Shown: positions 1 to 6,344, counted from the first letter of the stretch. The stretch: 7,191 nucleotides of DNA from an uncultured Eubacteriales bacterium (GCA_900556665.1 USPX01000105.1:1-7191); one strand, 5' to 3'. Notes: generated by a model not told the origin, from the letters alone. Program-made: numbers and translations.

Positions 1-306
1 AAATTAGAGCAAAATGCAGAAGCTAAACGTAAACAACATGAGTTAGATGAAGCTAAAGCAGTTGCTGAAAAACTTAATGAAAAAGAAATTAAAATTCCAG
101 TAAAAACTGGTGAAGGTGGAAAAGTATTTGGTTCTGTTACATCAAAAGAAATTGCAGAAGTAATCAAAAAAGATTTAGGTGTAGCTGTAGATAAAAAGAA
201 AATCCAATTAAAAGATCCTATTAAAGGATTAGGTGGATTAAAAGTAACAATCAAATTACATCCACAAGTAACTGCAACAGTAAGTGTTTACGTTGTAGAA
301 GCATAA
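1..306 (+). CDS. rplI: 50S ribosomal protein L9, C-terminal part
   Basis: The first 101 codons in frame 1, ending at TAA 304-306, encode the end of ribosomal protein L9, which binds 23S rRNA at the base of the L1 stalk. Visible are the end of the long charged connecting helix (many Lys, Glu, Ala, about residues 1-28 of the fragment) and then the globular C-terminal RNA-binding domain, with the conserved stretch GGKVFGSVTSKEIAE followed by a KKKIQL segment, a GLGG turn, and a closing beta strand ending in VVEA. L9 is usually about 148 residues, so roughly the first 47 are missing beyond the left edge. It lies directly upstream of dnaB, the usual Firmicutes order. No terminator is seen in the 64 nt between them, so read-through into dnaB is likely. 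Identification is secure. Confidence 0.96.
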   Translation, partial: KLEQNAEAKRKQHELDEAKAVAEKLNEKEIKIPVKTGEGGKVFGSVTSKEIAEVIKKDLGVAVDKKKIQLKDPIKGLGGLKVTIKLHPQVTATVSVYVVEA

Positions 307-343
307 TTAATGACTATATAAGACGATAATATATTATATCAAA

Positions 344-349
344 TATAAT
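344..349 (+). promoter_or_regulatory. possible -10 element upstream of dnaB
   Basis: A perfect TATAAT sits 21 nt before the dnaB start. No good -35 hexamer is found 16-18 nt upstream, and the whole 64-nt rplI-dnaB spacer is extremely AT-rich, so a chance match is quite possible. If real it would give a minor promoter for dnaB in addition to read-through from rplI. Confidence 0.25.
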
Positions 350-370
350 ACAAAAGAAGAGGAATAGGCT

Positions 371-1699
371 ATGGAGCAAGTACCTAATATGAGAATTCCG
401 CCACATAGTTTGGAGGCGGAACAGTCTGTTTTAGGTTCCATGATTTTAGATCATGAAGCTGTTATTGTTGCTAGTGAAATATTACGACCTGAAGACTTTT
501 ATAGACCTGATCATGAGCAAATTTATGCAGCTATTATTGAGCTATACACAAGCGGAAATCCTATAGACCTTATTACTATCCAAGATAAATTAGTTCAAAA
601 GGGCGTATTAGAGCAAGTAGGTGGTTTAGCTTATATAGCTGAACTTGCTAGTAGCGTACCTACATCAGCCCATATTAAACAGTATGCAAAGATTGTAGAA
701 GAGAAGGCAACCCTAAGAAGACTAATTAAAGCCAGTAATGAAATTGCTGCAAAGAGCTATGAAGGAGAAGAGCCTATTGATAGCATCATGAGTTTTGCAG
801 AAAAACAAATTTTTGATATTCTTCAAAATAAGAGTACAGAGGACTTCACTGGTATTGATGAGATTGTTATCACTTCAATTGATAAGATTGAAGAAGCCCA
901 TCAAAGTAAAGGTGGTATTACAGGGATTGAAACAGGATTTATTGACTTAGATCAGCGTACTGCAGGACTTCAACCATCCGACTTAGTCTTGGTAGCAGCC
1001 AGACCTTCTATGGGTAAAACAGCCTTTGCGCTTAATATTATTCAAACAGCAGGTATTAAGAATAAGCAAAGTGTTGCTGTATTCAGTCTGGAAATGTCAA
1101 AGGATCAATTAGTGAGCCGTATGCTTTGTGCAGAGGCTATGGTTGATTCACAGAAGGCACGTACAGGGATGCTAGAGAAAGAGGATTGGGATCGTCTTGC
1201 TAGAAGTATTCCTAATATTGCAGACTCTAGAATTTTTATTGATGATACAGCCGGTATTAATGTTATGGAAATGCGTGCAAAATGTAGAAGGCTTAAAATG
1301 GAAAAGGGATTAGACCTTATCATGATTGACTACTTACAGCTTATGAGTGGTAGTGGAAAAGGAGATTCTAGACAACAAGAAATCTCAGATATCTCACGTT
1401 CATTAAAGGCGCTTGCAAGGGAGATGAATGCTCCTGTAATTGCCTTATCACAGCTTTCTCGTGCATGTGAAACAAGAACAGACCATAGACCAATGCTTTC
1501 GGATTTAAGGGAATCTGGAGCTATTGAACAGGATGCCGACGTTGTTATGTTCTTATATCGTGATGAATATTATCATCCAGATACAGATAAGAAAAACGTT
1601 GGTGAAGTTATTATTGCCAAACAAAGAAATGGTCCTACGGGAACAGTAGAACTTGTATGGCTTGGACAATACACCAAGTTTGCAAATATGCAGCATTAG
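371..1699 (+). CDS. dnaB: replicative DNA helicase DnaB
   Basis: This encodes the 442-residue hexameric replicative helicase that unwinds DNA at the fork using ATP and recruits primase (named DnaC in Bacillus subtilis). The N-terminal primase-interacting domain spans about residues 8-110 (PHSLEAEQSVLGSMILD is typical), followed by a linker and the RecA-like ATPase domain from about 180. Visible motifs are Walker A ARPSMGKT at 210-217, the catalytic Glu241 in SLEMS, Walker B with Asp320 followed by YLQLM, the QLSRACETR segment at 361-369, the SGAIEQDAD motif at 382-390, and KQRNGPTG from 417, which carries the Lys/Arg finger. Length is normal (about 440-470 in the family) and there is no intein. 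The start is supported by the purine-rich site at 355-362 with an 8-nt spacer. It follows rplI and ends in a strong terminator. Confidence 0.98.
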   Translation: MEQVPNMRIPPHSLEAEQSVLGSMILDHEAVIVASEILRPEDFYRPDHEQIYAAIIELYTSGNPIDLITIQDKLVQKGVLEQVGGLAYIAELASSVPTSAHIKQYAKIVEEKATLRRLIKASNEIAAKSYEGEEPIDSIMSFAEKQIFDILQNKSTEDFTGIDEIVITSIDKIEEAHQSKGGITGIETGFIDLDQRTAGLQPSDLVLVAARPSMGKTAFALNIIQTAGIKNKQSVAVFSLEMSKDQLVSRMLCAEAMVDSQKARTGMLEKEDWDRLARSIPNIADSRIFIDDTAGINVMEMRAKCRRLKMEKGLDLIMIDYLQLMSGSGKGDSRQQEISDISRSLKALAREMNAPVIALSQLSRACETRTDHRPMLSDLRESGAIEQDADVVMFLYRDEYYHPDTDKKNVGEVIIAKQRNGPTGTVELVWLGQYTKFANMQH

Positions 1700-1715
1700 T
1701 ATAAAACAGATTATG

Positions 1716-1757
1716 AAGGCGACCGTGGCATCTTAGGATGCTACGGTCGCCTTTTAT
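1716..1757 (+). terminator. intrinsic terminator of dnaB
   Basis: A 15-bp GC-rich stem pairs 1718-1732 with 1737-1751, with one G-T wobble and a TTAG loop. It extends by two A-T pairs and is followed by TTTTAT. It begins 16 nt after the dnaB stop codon and should end the rplI-dnaB transcript efficiently. Confidence 0.93.
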
Positions 1758-1760
1758 AAT
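1733..1760 (+). promoter_or_regulatory. possible promoter of the GNAT gene, overlapping the dnaB terminator
   Basis: A perfect TATAAT at 1755-1760 begins in the T tract of the dnaB terminator. The best -35 at normal spacing is TTAGGA (1733-1738, 16 nt), a weak match lying in the hairpin loop and descending arm. The gene downstream needs its own promoter because a strong terminator precedes it, and this is the only candidate seen. The T-rich tail could produce the hexamer by chance. Confidence 0.4.
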
Positions 1761-1790
1761 ACAAAATAGTTGAGAGGATATAGATAGAAT

Positions 1791-2300
1791 ATGAAACAAT
1801 TAGTAGCACTAAAATTTGAACCAATTAAAGAAGAGCATATTGATATTGTAAGAGAGATTTATTCATACTACATTAAAAATTCTACAGTGACTTTTCATAT
1901 CAATGAAGTAAGCTATGAAGAAATGAGACAGCTTGTAATATTTGAAAATCCTAAATATGAAAGTTATTTAATAAAGCAAGACGATGAAATATGTGGCTAC
2001 GTGGTATTAACGCAGTTTAAGCCAAGAGAGGCTTTTGGACATAGTGCAGAGGTAACTCTTTATTTAAAGCATGGCTACGAAGGAAGAGGAATAGGAAGGC
2101 AGGCTTTAAAGTTTATAGAAGAGCGTGCTAGGCAGTCAGAGAAAGAAATTAATACCCTATTAGCCTTAGTATGTGGAGAAAACATAGGAAGTCGTACATT
2201 GTTTGAACGAAACGGTTATGCAGTGTGTGGTGAATTTAAACGTGTAGGATATAAGTTCGAAAGATGGCTTGATCTTATTACATATCAAAAATTTATTTAA
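1791..2300 (+). CDS. GNAT-family N-acetyltransferase, phosphinothricin-acetyltransferase-like
   Basis: This is a 169-residue GNAT enzyme transferring the acetyl group of acetyl-CoA to an amine. The sequence resembles the Pat/Bar/MnaT subgroup: REIYSYYIKNSTVTFH near residues 21-36, FKPREAF at 76-82, the acetyl-CoA pyrophosphate loop GYEGRGIG at 95-102 on motif A, GENIGSRTLFERNGY at 129-143, and the subgroup's ending VGYKFERWLDLITYQK. Known members acetylate phosphinothricin, methionine sulfone/sulfoximine or related amino-acid analogues; the true substrate here cannot be read from the sequence. The protein is complete and soluble, without signal peptide. The Shine-Dalgarno GAGAGG (1772-1777) lies 13 nt before ATG, slightly far, but no better start is present. 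It seems to be transcribed alone: a terminator precedes it and 120 nt separate it from the next gene. No clear terminator follows. Confidence 0.88.
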   Translation: MKQLVALKFEPIKEEHIDIVREIYSYYIKNSTVTFHINEVSYEEMRQLVIFENPKYESYLIKQDDEICGYVVLTQFKPREAFGHSAEVTLYLKHGYEGRGIGRQALKFIEERARQSEKEINTLLALVCGENIGSRTLFERNGYAVCGEFKRVGYKFERWLDLITYQKFI

Positions 2301-2378
2301 GTTAAATGTTTATGTACTAAAATAAGTTTAAGAAATTATCATAACTATTCTGAAACTATTTATTTTAACCTAAAAATT

Positions 2379-2387
2379 TGATAAAAT
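2379..2387 (+). promoter_or_regulatory. possible extended -10 promoter for the unknown gene and cstA
   Basis: The sequence TGATAAAAT matches an extended -10 (TG-n-TATAAT with one change) 34 nt before the likely start at 2421. No good -35 is visible at 16-18 nt upstream, which extended -10 promoters can tolerate. The surrounding 2301-2408 spacer is AT-rich, so this is tentative. Confidence 0.35.
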
Positions 2388-2408
2388 TAATTAATAAAGT
2401 AGATGTTT

Positions 2409-2415
2409 AGGAGAG
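2409..2415 (+). promoter_or_regulatory. Shine-Dalgarno site that sets the start at 2421
   Basis: AGGAGAG is a strong ribosome binding site. It lies downstream of the in-frame ATG at 2403 and 5-7 nt upstream of the ATG at 2421, so translation should start at 2421 and not at 2403. Confidence 0.85.
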
Positions 2416-2420
2416 AGTTC

Positions 2421-2933
2421 ATGGTGAATGTAGACAAGGAAAAATATCTAGAATTAATGGAAGCAAGGCTTAGGAGTTATTTTGAAATAGAAAAAGATAA
2501 AATGCTTGAAAATGAAACCTTTGACCTTTATGGAAAGTATCATATGATACTGGGGAGAACTTTTTTAAGCAAGAAGGATATTATTGATAAGTTTGAAACT
2601 AATGAGCATACAATGATTAAATGTGTAAATCACTTAGAGCAAAAGGAGTTAGAAGAGTATTTGGCTTATTTAAGCGAATTACCTAAAAAATTAGTAAGCT
2701 TAAATAAATATCATAAGAGTACATATTTGAATTTTGTTTTAGTATGTAGTGATAATATGCAGTGTGATATAGGGACTATAAAGAAATATAGATATGAAAA
2801 GATATTTGGATTTTATTTTAAAGGCTTTTGTGAAGTAAGATTAGTAGTAGTAGAACTCCCTACTGGTAAGGTGTTTACTAATAGGGATGGTAAACGTGTT
2901 AAGAAGGCGTATATGCCTTTTTATAAAAAATAA
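2421..2933 (+). CDS. uncharacterised conserved-looking cytoplasmic protein upstream of cstA
   Basis: I do not recognise this 170-residue protein with certainty and assign no function. It has no signal peptide or membrane segment. The N-terminus (about residues 4-30) is a charged amphipathic helix rich in Glu, Lys and Leu. A region of short strands (36-70) follows, then a helical Glu/Leu-rich stretch (72-95), a hydrophobic strand (STYLNFVLVCS, 100-110) and a C-terminal beta-rich part with FYFKGFCEVRLVVVEL (131-146) and a basic end VFTNRDGKRVKKAY. An alpha/beta fold is likely. The start at 2421 is chosen over an ATG at 2403 because of the Shine-Dalgarno at 2409. It ends 15 nt before cstA, with the cstA ribosome binding site touching its stop codon, so the two are almost surely cotranscribed. 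Codon use and AT content look like those of its neighbours. A role linked to CstA is inference from position only. Confidence 0.8.
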   Translation: MVNVDKEKYLELMEARLRSYFEIEKDKMLENETFDLYGKYHMILGRTFLSKKDIIDKFETNEHTMIKCVNHLEQKELEEYLAYLSELPKKLVSLNKYHKSTYLNFVLVCSDNMQCDIGTIKKYRYEKIFGFYFKGFCEVRLVVVELPTGKVFTNRDGKRVKKAYMPFYKK

Positions 2934-2940
2934 AGGGGGG

Positions 2941-2957
2941 AGAATTCAATGAATTCT
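2941..2957 (+). repeat. perfect inverted repeat spanning the cstA start codon
   Basis: AGAATTCA and TGAATTCT are perfect 8-nt inverted arms around one central A. In RNA this would form a 7-bp stem (2941-2947 with 2951-2957) with the loop AAT, which includes the first two bases of the ATG. It starts right after the G-rich Shine-Dalgarno run (2935-2940). It could slow ribosome loading or act as a DNA palindrome for a regulator; chance is also possible in AT-rich DNA. Confidence 0.5.
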
Positions 2958-4580
2958 TTAGTATTACTTTTTATTGCAGTAATAGTATTTTTAGGAGCCT
3001 ATGTTGGATATGGTGGATGGCTTGTTAAGAAATGGGGACTTGATCCAAAAAGGAAAACACCATCAGAAACTAAATTCGATAATGTAGACTATGTACCAAC
3101 TGATGCAAAAGTATTATTAGGGCATCACTTTTCATCTATTGCAGGTGCAGGACCTATTACAGGACCAATTTTAGCCTCTATTTTTGGATGGCTTCCAGTT
3201 TATTTATGGATTTTGTTTGGATCTGTATTTATTGGTGGTGTACATGACTTTGGTGCATTATTTGCATCTATTAGACATGAGGGTAAAAGTATTGGTGAGA
3301 TTATTAGAATTAATATAGGACGTAGAGGTAAAATAGTATTTAACTTTTTTGCTTATGCAACACTTATATTAGTTGTAGCAGCCTTTACCAGTATTTGTGC
3401 TTCAACATTTGCATTTGATGCTACAGCTCCAGAAAAACTTACTGGTGCACAAGCAGGTACAGCTTCAGTTTTATTCATTATTTTAGCAGTATTATTTGGA
3501 TTCTTTGTATATCGTAAGCATGCTAACTTAGGTATCGCAACAATTATAGGCGTAGCATTATTATTTCTTTGTATTTTTGTAGGCTATAAATTCCCTATCT
3601 TAAAACTTTCACAAAATACATGGAATGTTATCTTAATGATTTACATCGCTGTTGCGTCTATTTTACCAGTATGGATTTTATTACAGCCTAGAGATTATCT
3701 ATGTTCATTCTTACTTTATGCAATGCTTGCAGGTGGTATTATAGGGCTTTTACTTTATAGACCAACTATCGTGGCACCTGCTTATGCTGGATTTGAAGTA
3801 GGGGGACAAACATTATTCCCATTCTTATTTGTAACAGTTGCTTGTGGTGCTATTTCAGGTTTCCACTCACTTGTTAGTTCAGGAACAACTGCTAAACAAA
3901 TTAAGAGTGAAAAAGATGCTAGACTCATTGGATATGGTTCTATGCTTATAGAAGGTATTGTAGCTGTTATTGCTCTTATTACAGTATGTTATGTAGCAAA
4001 AGCAGAAGGCACACCAACAGCTATATTTGCAGCAGGTCTTTCTGAGTTTATGAGTAAATTTGGACTTTCAGTAGAAATTGGTAAGGTATTCGTTACATTA
4101 GCCTTCTCAGCATTTGCACTTACAAGCTTAGATACAGCTACTAGAATTGGTCGTTATATCTTTCAAGAGATGTTTGATGAAGCCAGTGAACCTGTTAAAA
4201 AGGTATTTGCAAATCCCGTCACAGCTACAGTCATTACAGTAGGTCTATCTACGATTATTCTTGGTTATGGTTATACAAAGATTTGGCCAGTATTTGGTGC
4301 AGCTAACCAACTTCTTGGTGCACTTGCATTATTAGCTATTACAAGCTGGCTTGCTAATACAAACCGTAAATCAATTATGACAGCAATTCCTATGGTATTT
4401 ATGTTTGCAGTAACTGTAGCAGCTTTAATACTTTTAATCAAACAATACGTATTTGGTGGGGAACCTAACTATATCTTAGGTGTAATAGCAGTTATATTAT
4501 TTGCATTAGCTATATGGATTATTGTTGAAGCTATTTTAAAGTTTACAAAACGTACATCAAAAAATAATGTAAAAATGTAA
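2949..4580 (+). CDS. cstA: CstA-family carbon starvation transporter (pyruvate/peptide carrier)
   Basis: This is a 543-residue inner-membrane protein of the CstA family, whose studied members (E. coli CstA and BtsT) take up pyruvate, with peptide uptake also reported. Family hallmarks are visible: GHHFSSIAGAGPITGP at 58-73, GGVHDFGALFAS at 96-107, WILLQPRDYL at 242-251, the CGAISGFHSLVSSGTTAKQI region at 299-318, TSLDTATRIGRY at 392-403 and WPVFGAANQLLGALAL at 446-461. About 14 hydrophobic segments can be picked out, among them 3-24, 75-95, 128-154, 172-188, 193-212, 225-245, 253-270, 328-350, 425-441, 477-497 and 507-531, with a basic C-terminal tail. It is shorter than E. coli CstA (about 700) but complete for the shorter class common in other bacteria. 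The G-rich ribosome binding site directly follows the stop of the preceding gene. The exact substrate is not decided by the sequence. Confidence 0.93.
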   Translation: MNSLVLLFIAVIVFLGAYVGYGGWLVKKWGLDPKRKTPSETKFDNVDYVPTDAKVLLGHHFSSIAGAGPITGPILASIFGWLPVYLWILFGSVFIGGVHDFGALFASIRHEGKSIGEIIRINIGRRGKIVFNFFAYATLILVVAAFTSICASTFAFDATAPEKLTGAQAGTASVLFIILAVLFGFFVYRKHANLGIATIIGVALLFLCIFVGYKFPILKLSQNTWNVILMIYIAVASILPVWILLQPRDYLCSFLLYAMLAGGIIGLLLYRPTIVAPAYAGFEVGGQTLFPFLFVTVACGAISGFHSLVSSGTTAKQIKSEKDARLIGYGSMLIEGIVAVIALITVCYVAKAEGTPTAIFAAGLSEFMSKFGLSVEIGKVFVTLAFSAFALTSLDTATRIGRYIFQEMFDEASEPVKKVFANPVTATVITVGLSTIILGYGYTKIWPVFGAANQLLGALALLAITSWLANTNRKSIMTAIPMVFMFAVTVAALILLIKQYVFGGEPNYILGVIAVILFALAIWIIVEAILKFTKRTSKNNVKM

Positions 4581-4604
4581 GAAATTTATAAGGATATAAA
4601 GAAG

Positions 4605-4640
4605 AGGGAGTATTTTGCACAGTGCAGAATACTCCTTTTT
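4605..4640 (+). terminator. intrinsic terminator of cstA
   Basis: A continuous 13-bp stem (4607-4619 with 4623-4635, one T-G wobble, loop CAG) is followed by TTTTT at 4636-4640. It starts about 25 nt after the cstA stop and closes the two-gene unit. Confidence 0.93.
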
Positions 4641-4652
4641 CTATGAAAGAAA

Positions 4653-4694
4653 TCACATAATAATGTGGAGAGAAAGACTTTCTTGTGAGAAAGT
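4653..4694 (+). repeat. cluster of small inverted repeats upstream of the MerR-type gene
   Basis: Two adjacent palindromes lie between the cstA terminator and the next promoter. The first is CACAT-AATA-ATGTG (4654-4667). The second, at 4671-4694, consists of AGAAAG, A, CTTTCT, TGTG, AGAAAGT, so the central CTTTCT can pair with either neighbour (ACTTTCT with AGAAAGT is a perfect 7-bp stem with loop TGTG). There is no T tract afterwards, so these are not terminators. They may be operator sites for a regulator, possibly the protein encoded next. Elements of the second palindrome recur inside that gene at 4831-4845. Confidence 0.45.
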
Positions 4695-4756
4695 GAAGTG
4701 CTATGATGCAAATTTTTTATAGTAGCCTTTGAAATGAATAAAATATTCTTAAAATG

Positions 4757-4784
4757 TTGTATTATTGTAAAAATATGGTATAAT
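4757..4784 (+). promoter_or_regulatory. sigma-A type promoter of the MerR-type gene
   Basis: TTGTAT at 4757-4762, a 16-nt spacer and a perfect TATAAT at 4779-4784, which is also an extended -10 (TGGTATAAT from 4776). Transcription would start near 4791, leaving a 5' leader of about 28 nt holding the GGGGAG ribosome binding site (4808-4813). This is the best promoter in the window. Confidence 0.8.
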
Positions 4785-4818
4785 AATCATATATGTACAA
4801 AAGAATGGGGGAGCGAAT

Positions 4819-5475
4819 ATGTTACAAGAAAAAGACTTTCTCACAGTAAAAGATGTAGCCGAAATGTTAGAAACAGAAGCTTACGTACTTAGGTTTTATG
4901 AGAAGGAACTTAATTTAAACATTAAAAGAAATGCAAAAGGACATAGAGTGTATACTTTAGATGATGTAGAGATGTTTAGAAAGATACTAGAGATGAGAGA
5001 ACAGGGGTTACAATTAAAAGCTATAGAAGGTATTATGCATGACACAAATAAGGAAGTAAAAGAGAGCTATGAACAGTTAAGTAGCACACAATTAGCCCCA
5101 ACTACGCCTAAAGCTAAGAGTGTGACAACGATTGATATTGATGATCCTAATAATGAAAAGGTAAAAGCATTTATGGGGATGATTACACAAGCTGTTATAG
5201 AAGGTAACAAGGCTTCAGTAGAAAGTATTAAAAATGAAATGCGTGTAGAAATCAAACAAGAAGTAAGCGAAAAGATGAACATGTATCAAGAAAGGCAAGA
5301 TGCTAAAAATGAAGAATACTATCGTAAGTTAGATGAAACAATGCGTGAAGTACAAAAAATGCGCAAAGAATTAGGCGAATCTAAAGAGAGCGAAAAAGTA
5401 GAGAAACAATCATTTTTAAATAGATTTTTTAAAGGAAAAAAAACAGTAGACTCACAGCCTGCTAAAGAAATGTAA
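4819..5475 (+). CDS. MerR-type HTH protein with coiled coil and basic tail (RacA-like architecture)
   Basis: This 218-residue protein has a MerR-like winged-helix domain at about 7-74: FLTVKDVAEMLETEAYVLRFYEKE is the HTH with the following helix, KGHRVYTLDDVEMF is the wing and next helix, and QGLQLKAIEGIM closes the domain. A Ser/Thr/Pro-rich linker (about 85-112) follows, then a long Glu/Lys-rich helix predicted to be coiled coil (about 130-190), and a short amphipathic, strongly basic tail (SFLNRFFKGKK, 198-208). There is no cysteine, so metal or redox sensing of the classical MerR kind is excluded, and no ligand domain is seen. The layout resembles RacA-like chromosome-anchoring proteins and phage or plasmid MerR-HTH proteins with coiled coils more than classical activators; this comparison is from architecture only. 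It has its own promoter and terminator and so is monocistronic. Confidence 0.82.
   Translation: MLQEKDFLTVKDVAEMLETEAYVLRFYEKELNLNIKRNAKGHRVYTLDDVEMFRKILEMREQGLQLKAIEGIMHDTNKEVKESYEQLSSTQLAPTTPKAKSVTTIDIDDPNNEKVKAFMGMITQAVIEGNKASVESIKNEMRVEIKQEVSEKMNMYQERQDAKNEEYYRKLDETMREVQKMRKELGESKESEKVEKQSFLNRFFKGKKTVDSQPAKEM
4831..4845 (+). repeat. intragenic copy of the upstream repeat
   Basis: AAAGACTTTCT (4831-4841) is an exact 11-nt direct copy of 4673-4683, and ACTTTCTCACA (4835-4845) is the exact reverse complement of 4684-4694. The copies are 158 bp apart and flank the promoter at 4757-4784. This placement fits a pair of autoregulatory sites, but this is inference from repetition alone. Confidence 0.4.
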
Positions 5476-5500
5476 TAAAAATACCCAATATATACCTTAT

Positions 5501-5523
5501 AAAAGCCCCGTATGAGGCTTTTT
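5501..5523 (+). terminator. intrinsic terminator of the MerR-type gene
   Basis: A 7-bp stem, AAAAGCC (5501-5507) with GGCTTTT (5516-5522), loop CCGTATGA, with the T tract running into TTTTT (5519-5523). It lies 26 nt after the stop codon. The stem is modest but correctly placed. Confidence 0.75.
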
Positions 5524-5536
5524 ATTTTGGGATAAA

Positions 5537-5575
5537 ATAAGAGAGCAGTAACAATAGGTGTTAGTGCTCTCTTAT
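5537..5575 (-). terminator. terminator of pflA (minus strand)
   Basis: A perfect 11-bp stem pairs 5537-5547 with 5565-5575. After one mismatch it continues with five more pairs (5549-5553 with 5559-5563) and a 5-nt loop. Read on the minus strand, the stem ends in CTCTTATTTTAT, a U-rich tail, and it starts 34 nt after the pflA stop. It may also back up the weaker plus-strand terminator, since the genes converge here. Confidence 0.8.
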
Positions 5576-5608
5576 AAAATGTATTTAATAAAAATCCTTT
5601 AGAAGGTA

Positions 5609-6337
5609 TTAACCTACAACAGGTAAATTATATTTTTCAAAAATTGCTTTTGCTGCATTTGTAGCTTCGATAGATGGTTCTATAGTATCATGTAAATCAT
5701 ATACATAGCCAAGTTGTTCCCATTTGTATTCACCCATTTTGTGGAATGGTAAAATATCAATACGTTCTACATTTTTAAGTGTAGTTAAAAACTTAGCAAG
5801 ATTTTCGATATCTTCTTCATCATCTGTAAGATCTGGTACATATACGTAACGTACCCAGATAGGTATATTACGTTCTTCTAAATGTTTAGCGAATGCAAGA
5901 GTTGGTTCTAAATCAACGCCTGTTAAGTTTTTGAACTTCTCTTCATTGTAACATTTAATATCTAAAAGCACTAAATCTGTATAATCAAGTACAGGATCAG
6001 CCTTATCTAGGGCTACATGACCAGAACTGTCAATTGTAGTATGTAGACCTTCCTCTTTACATTTGATGAATAAGTCTCTTACAAAATCAGCTTGCATAAA
6101 TGGTTCACCACCACTGATAGTAACCCCACCATTAGAAGCATTCATAAATGGTTTATATTTAACGATATCAGTAATGAGTTCTTCAGTAGTAGTTTCTTTT
6201 CCGTCATGTAATTTCCAAGTATCTGGATTATGACAATATTTACATCTTAATGGACAACCTTGTGTGAAAACAATATAGCGAAGGCCTGGACCGTCTACAG
6301 CACCGCAAGTTTCAATCGAATGTATTCTGCCTTTCAT
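5609..6337 (-). CDS. pflA: pyruvate formate-lyase activating enzyme
   Basis: This cytoplasmic radical-SAM enzyme uses a [4Fe-4S] cluster and S-adenosylmethionine to abstract hydrogen from the essential glycine of PflB, making the glycyl radical needed for pyruvate cleavage. With the chosen start it has 242 residues, like E. coli PflA (about 246). Visible are GRIHSIETCGAVDGPG near the N-terminus, the cluster motif CPLRCKYC (Cys28, Cys32, Cys35), the SAM-binding GGEP (76-79), DSSG (103-106), the LLDIK strand (124-128), WVRYVYVP, and the late HKMGEYKWEQLG segment. The usual VPGLTDD reads VPDLTDD here. The start is set at 6337 because AGGAGG (6350-6345) is 7 nt upstream; another in-frame ATG at 6343 is only 1 nt from it. 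It lies downstream of pflB on the same strand, so both may share a transcript, with a possible extra promoter between them. Confidence 0.96.
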   Translation of the reverse strand: MKGRIHSIETCGAVDGPGLRYIVFTQGCPLRCKYCHNPDTWKLHDGKETTTEELITDIVKYKPFMNASNGGVTISGGEPFMQADFVRDLFIKCKEEGLHTTIDSSGHVALDKADPVLDYTDLVLLDIKCYNEEKFKNLTGVDLEPTLAFAKHLEERNIPIWVRYVYVPDLTDDEEDIENLAKFLTTLKNVERIDILPFHKMGEYKWEQLGYVYDLHDTIEPSIEATNAAKAIFEKYNLPVVG

Positions 6338-6344
6338 GTTCATA

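Noticed and set aside
1105..1323. Minus-strand open frame within dnaB
   Set aside because: It lies fully inside the well-conserved dnaB ATPase region, has no ribosome binding site or family resemblance, and is a shadow frame.
371..1699. Intein or other insertion in DnaB, a common intein host
   Set aside because: Walker A and Walker B regions are uninterrupted and the total length of 442 residues is normal.
2301..2378. Terminator after the GNAT gene
   Set aside because: Only imperfect AT-rich inverted repeats without a GC-rich stem or T tract could be found.
2941..2957. Two GAATTC (EcoRI) sites close together as a cloning junction artefact
   Set aside because: The stop codon, ribosome binding site, start and family-typical N-terminus run through the site consistently with no sign of chimerism.
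2949..4580. Truncated CstA, because it is shorter than the E. coli protein
   Set aside because: All conserved motifs and a complete hydrophobic C-terminal region are present; shorter CstA proteins are common outside enterobacteria.
5067..5282. Minus-strand open frame within the MerR-type gene
   Set aside because: Hydrophobic translation arises from the opposite strand of a Glu/Lys-rich coiled-coil region; no start context or recognisable protein.
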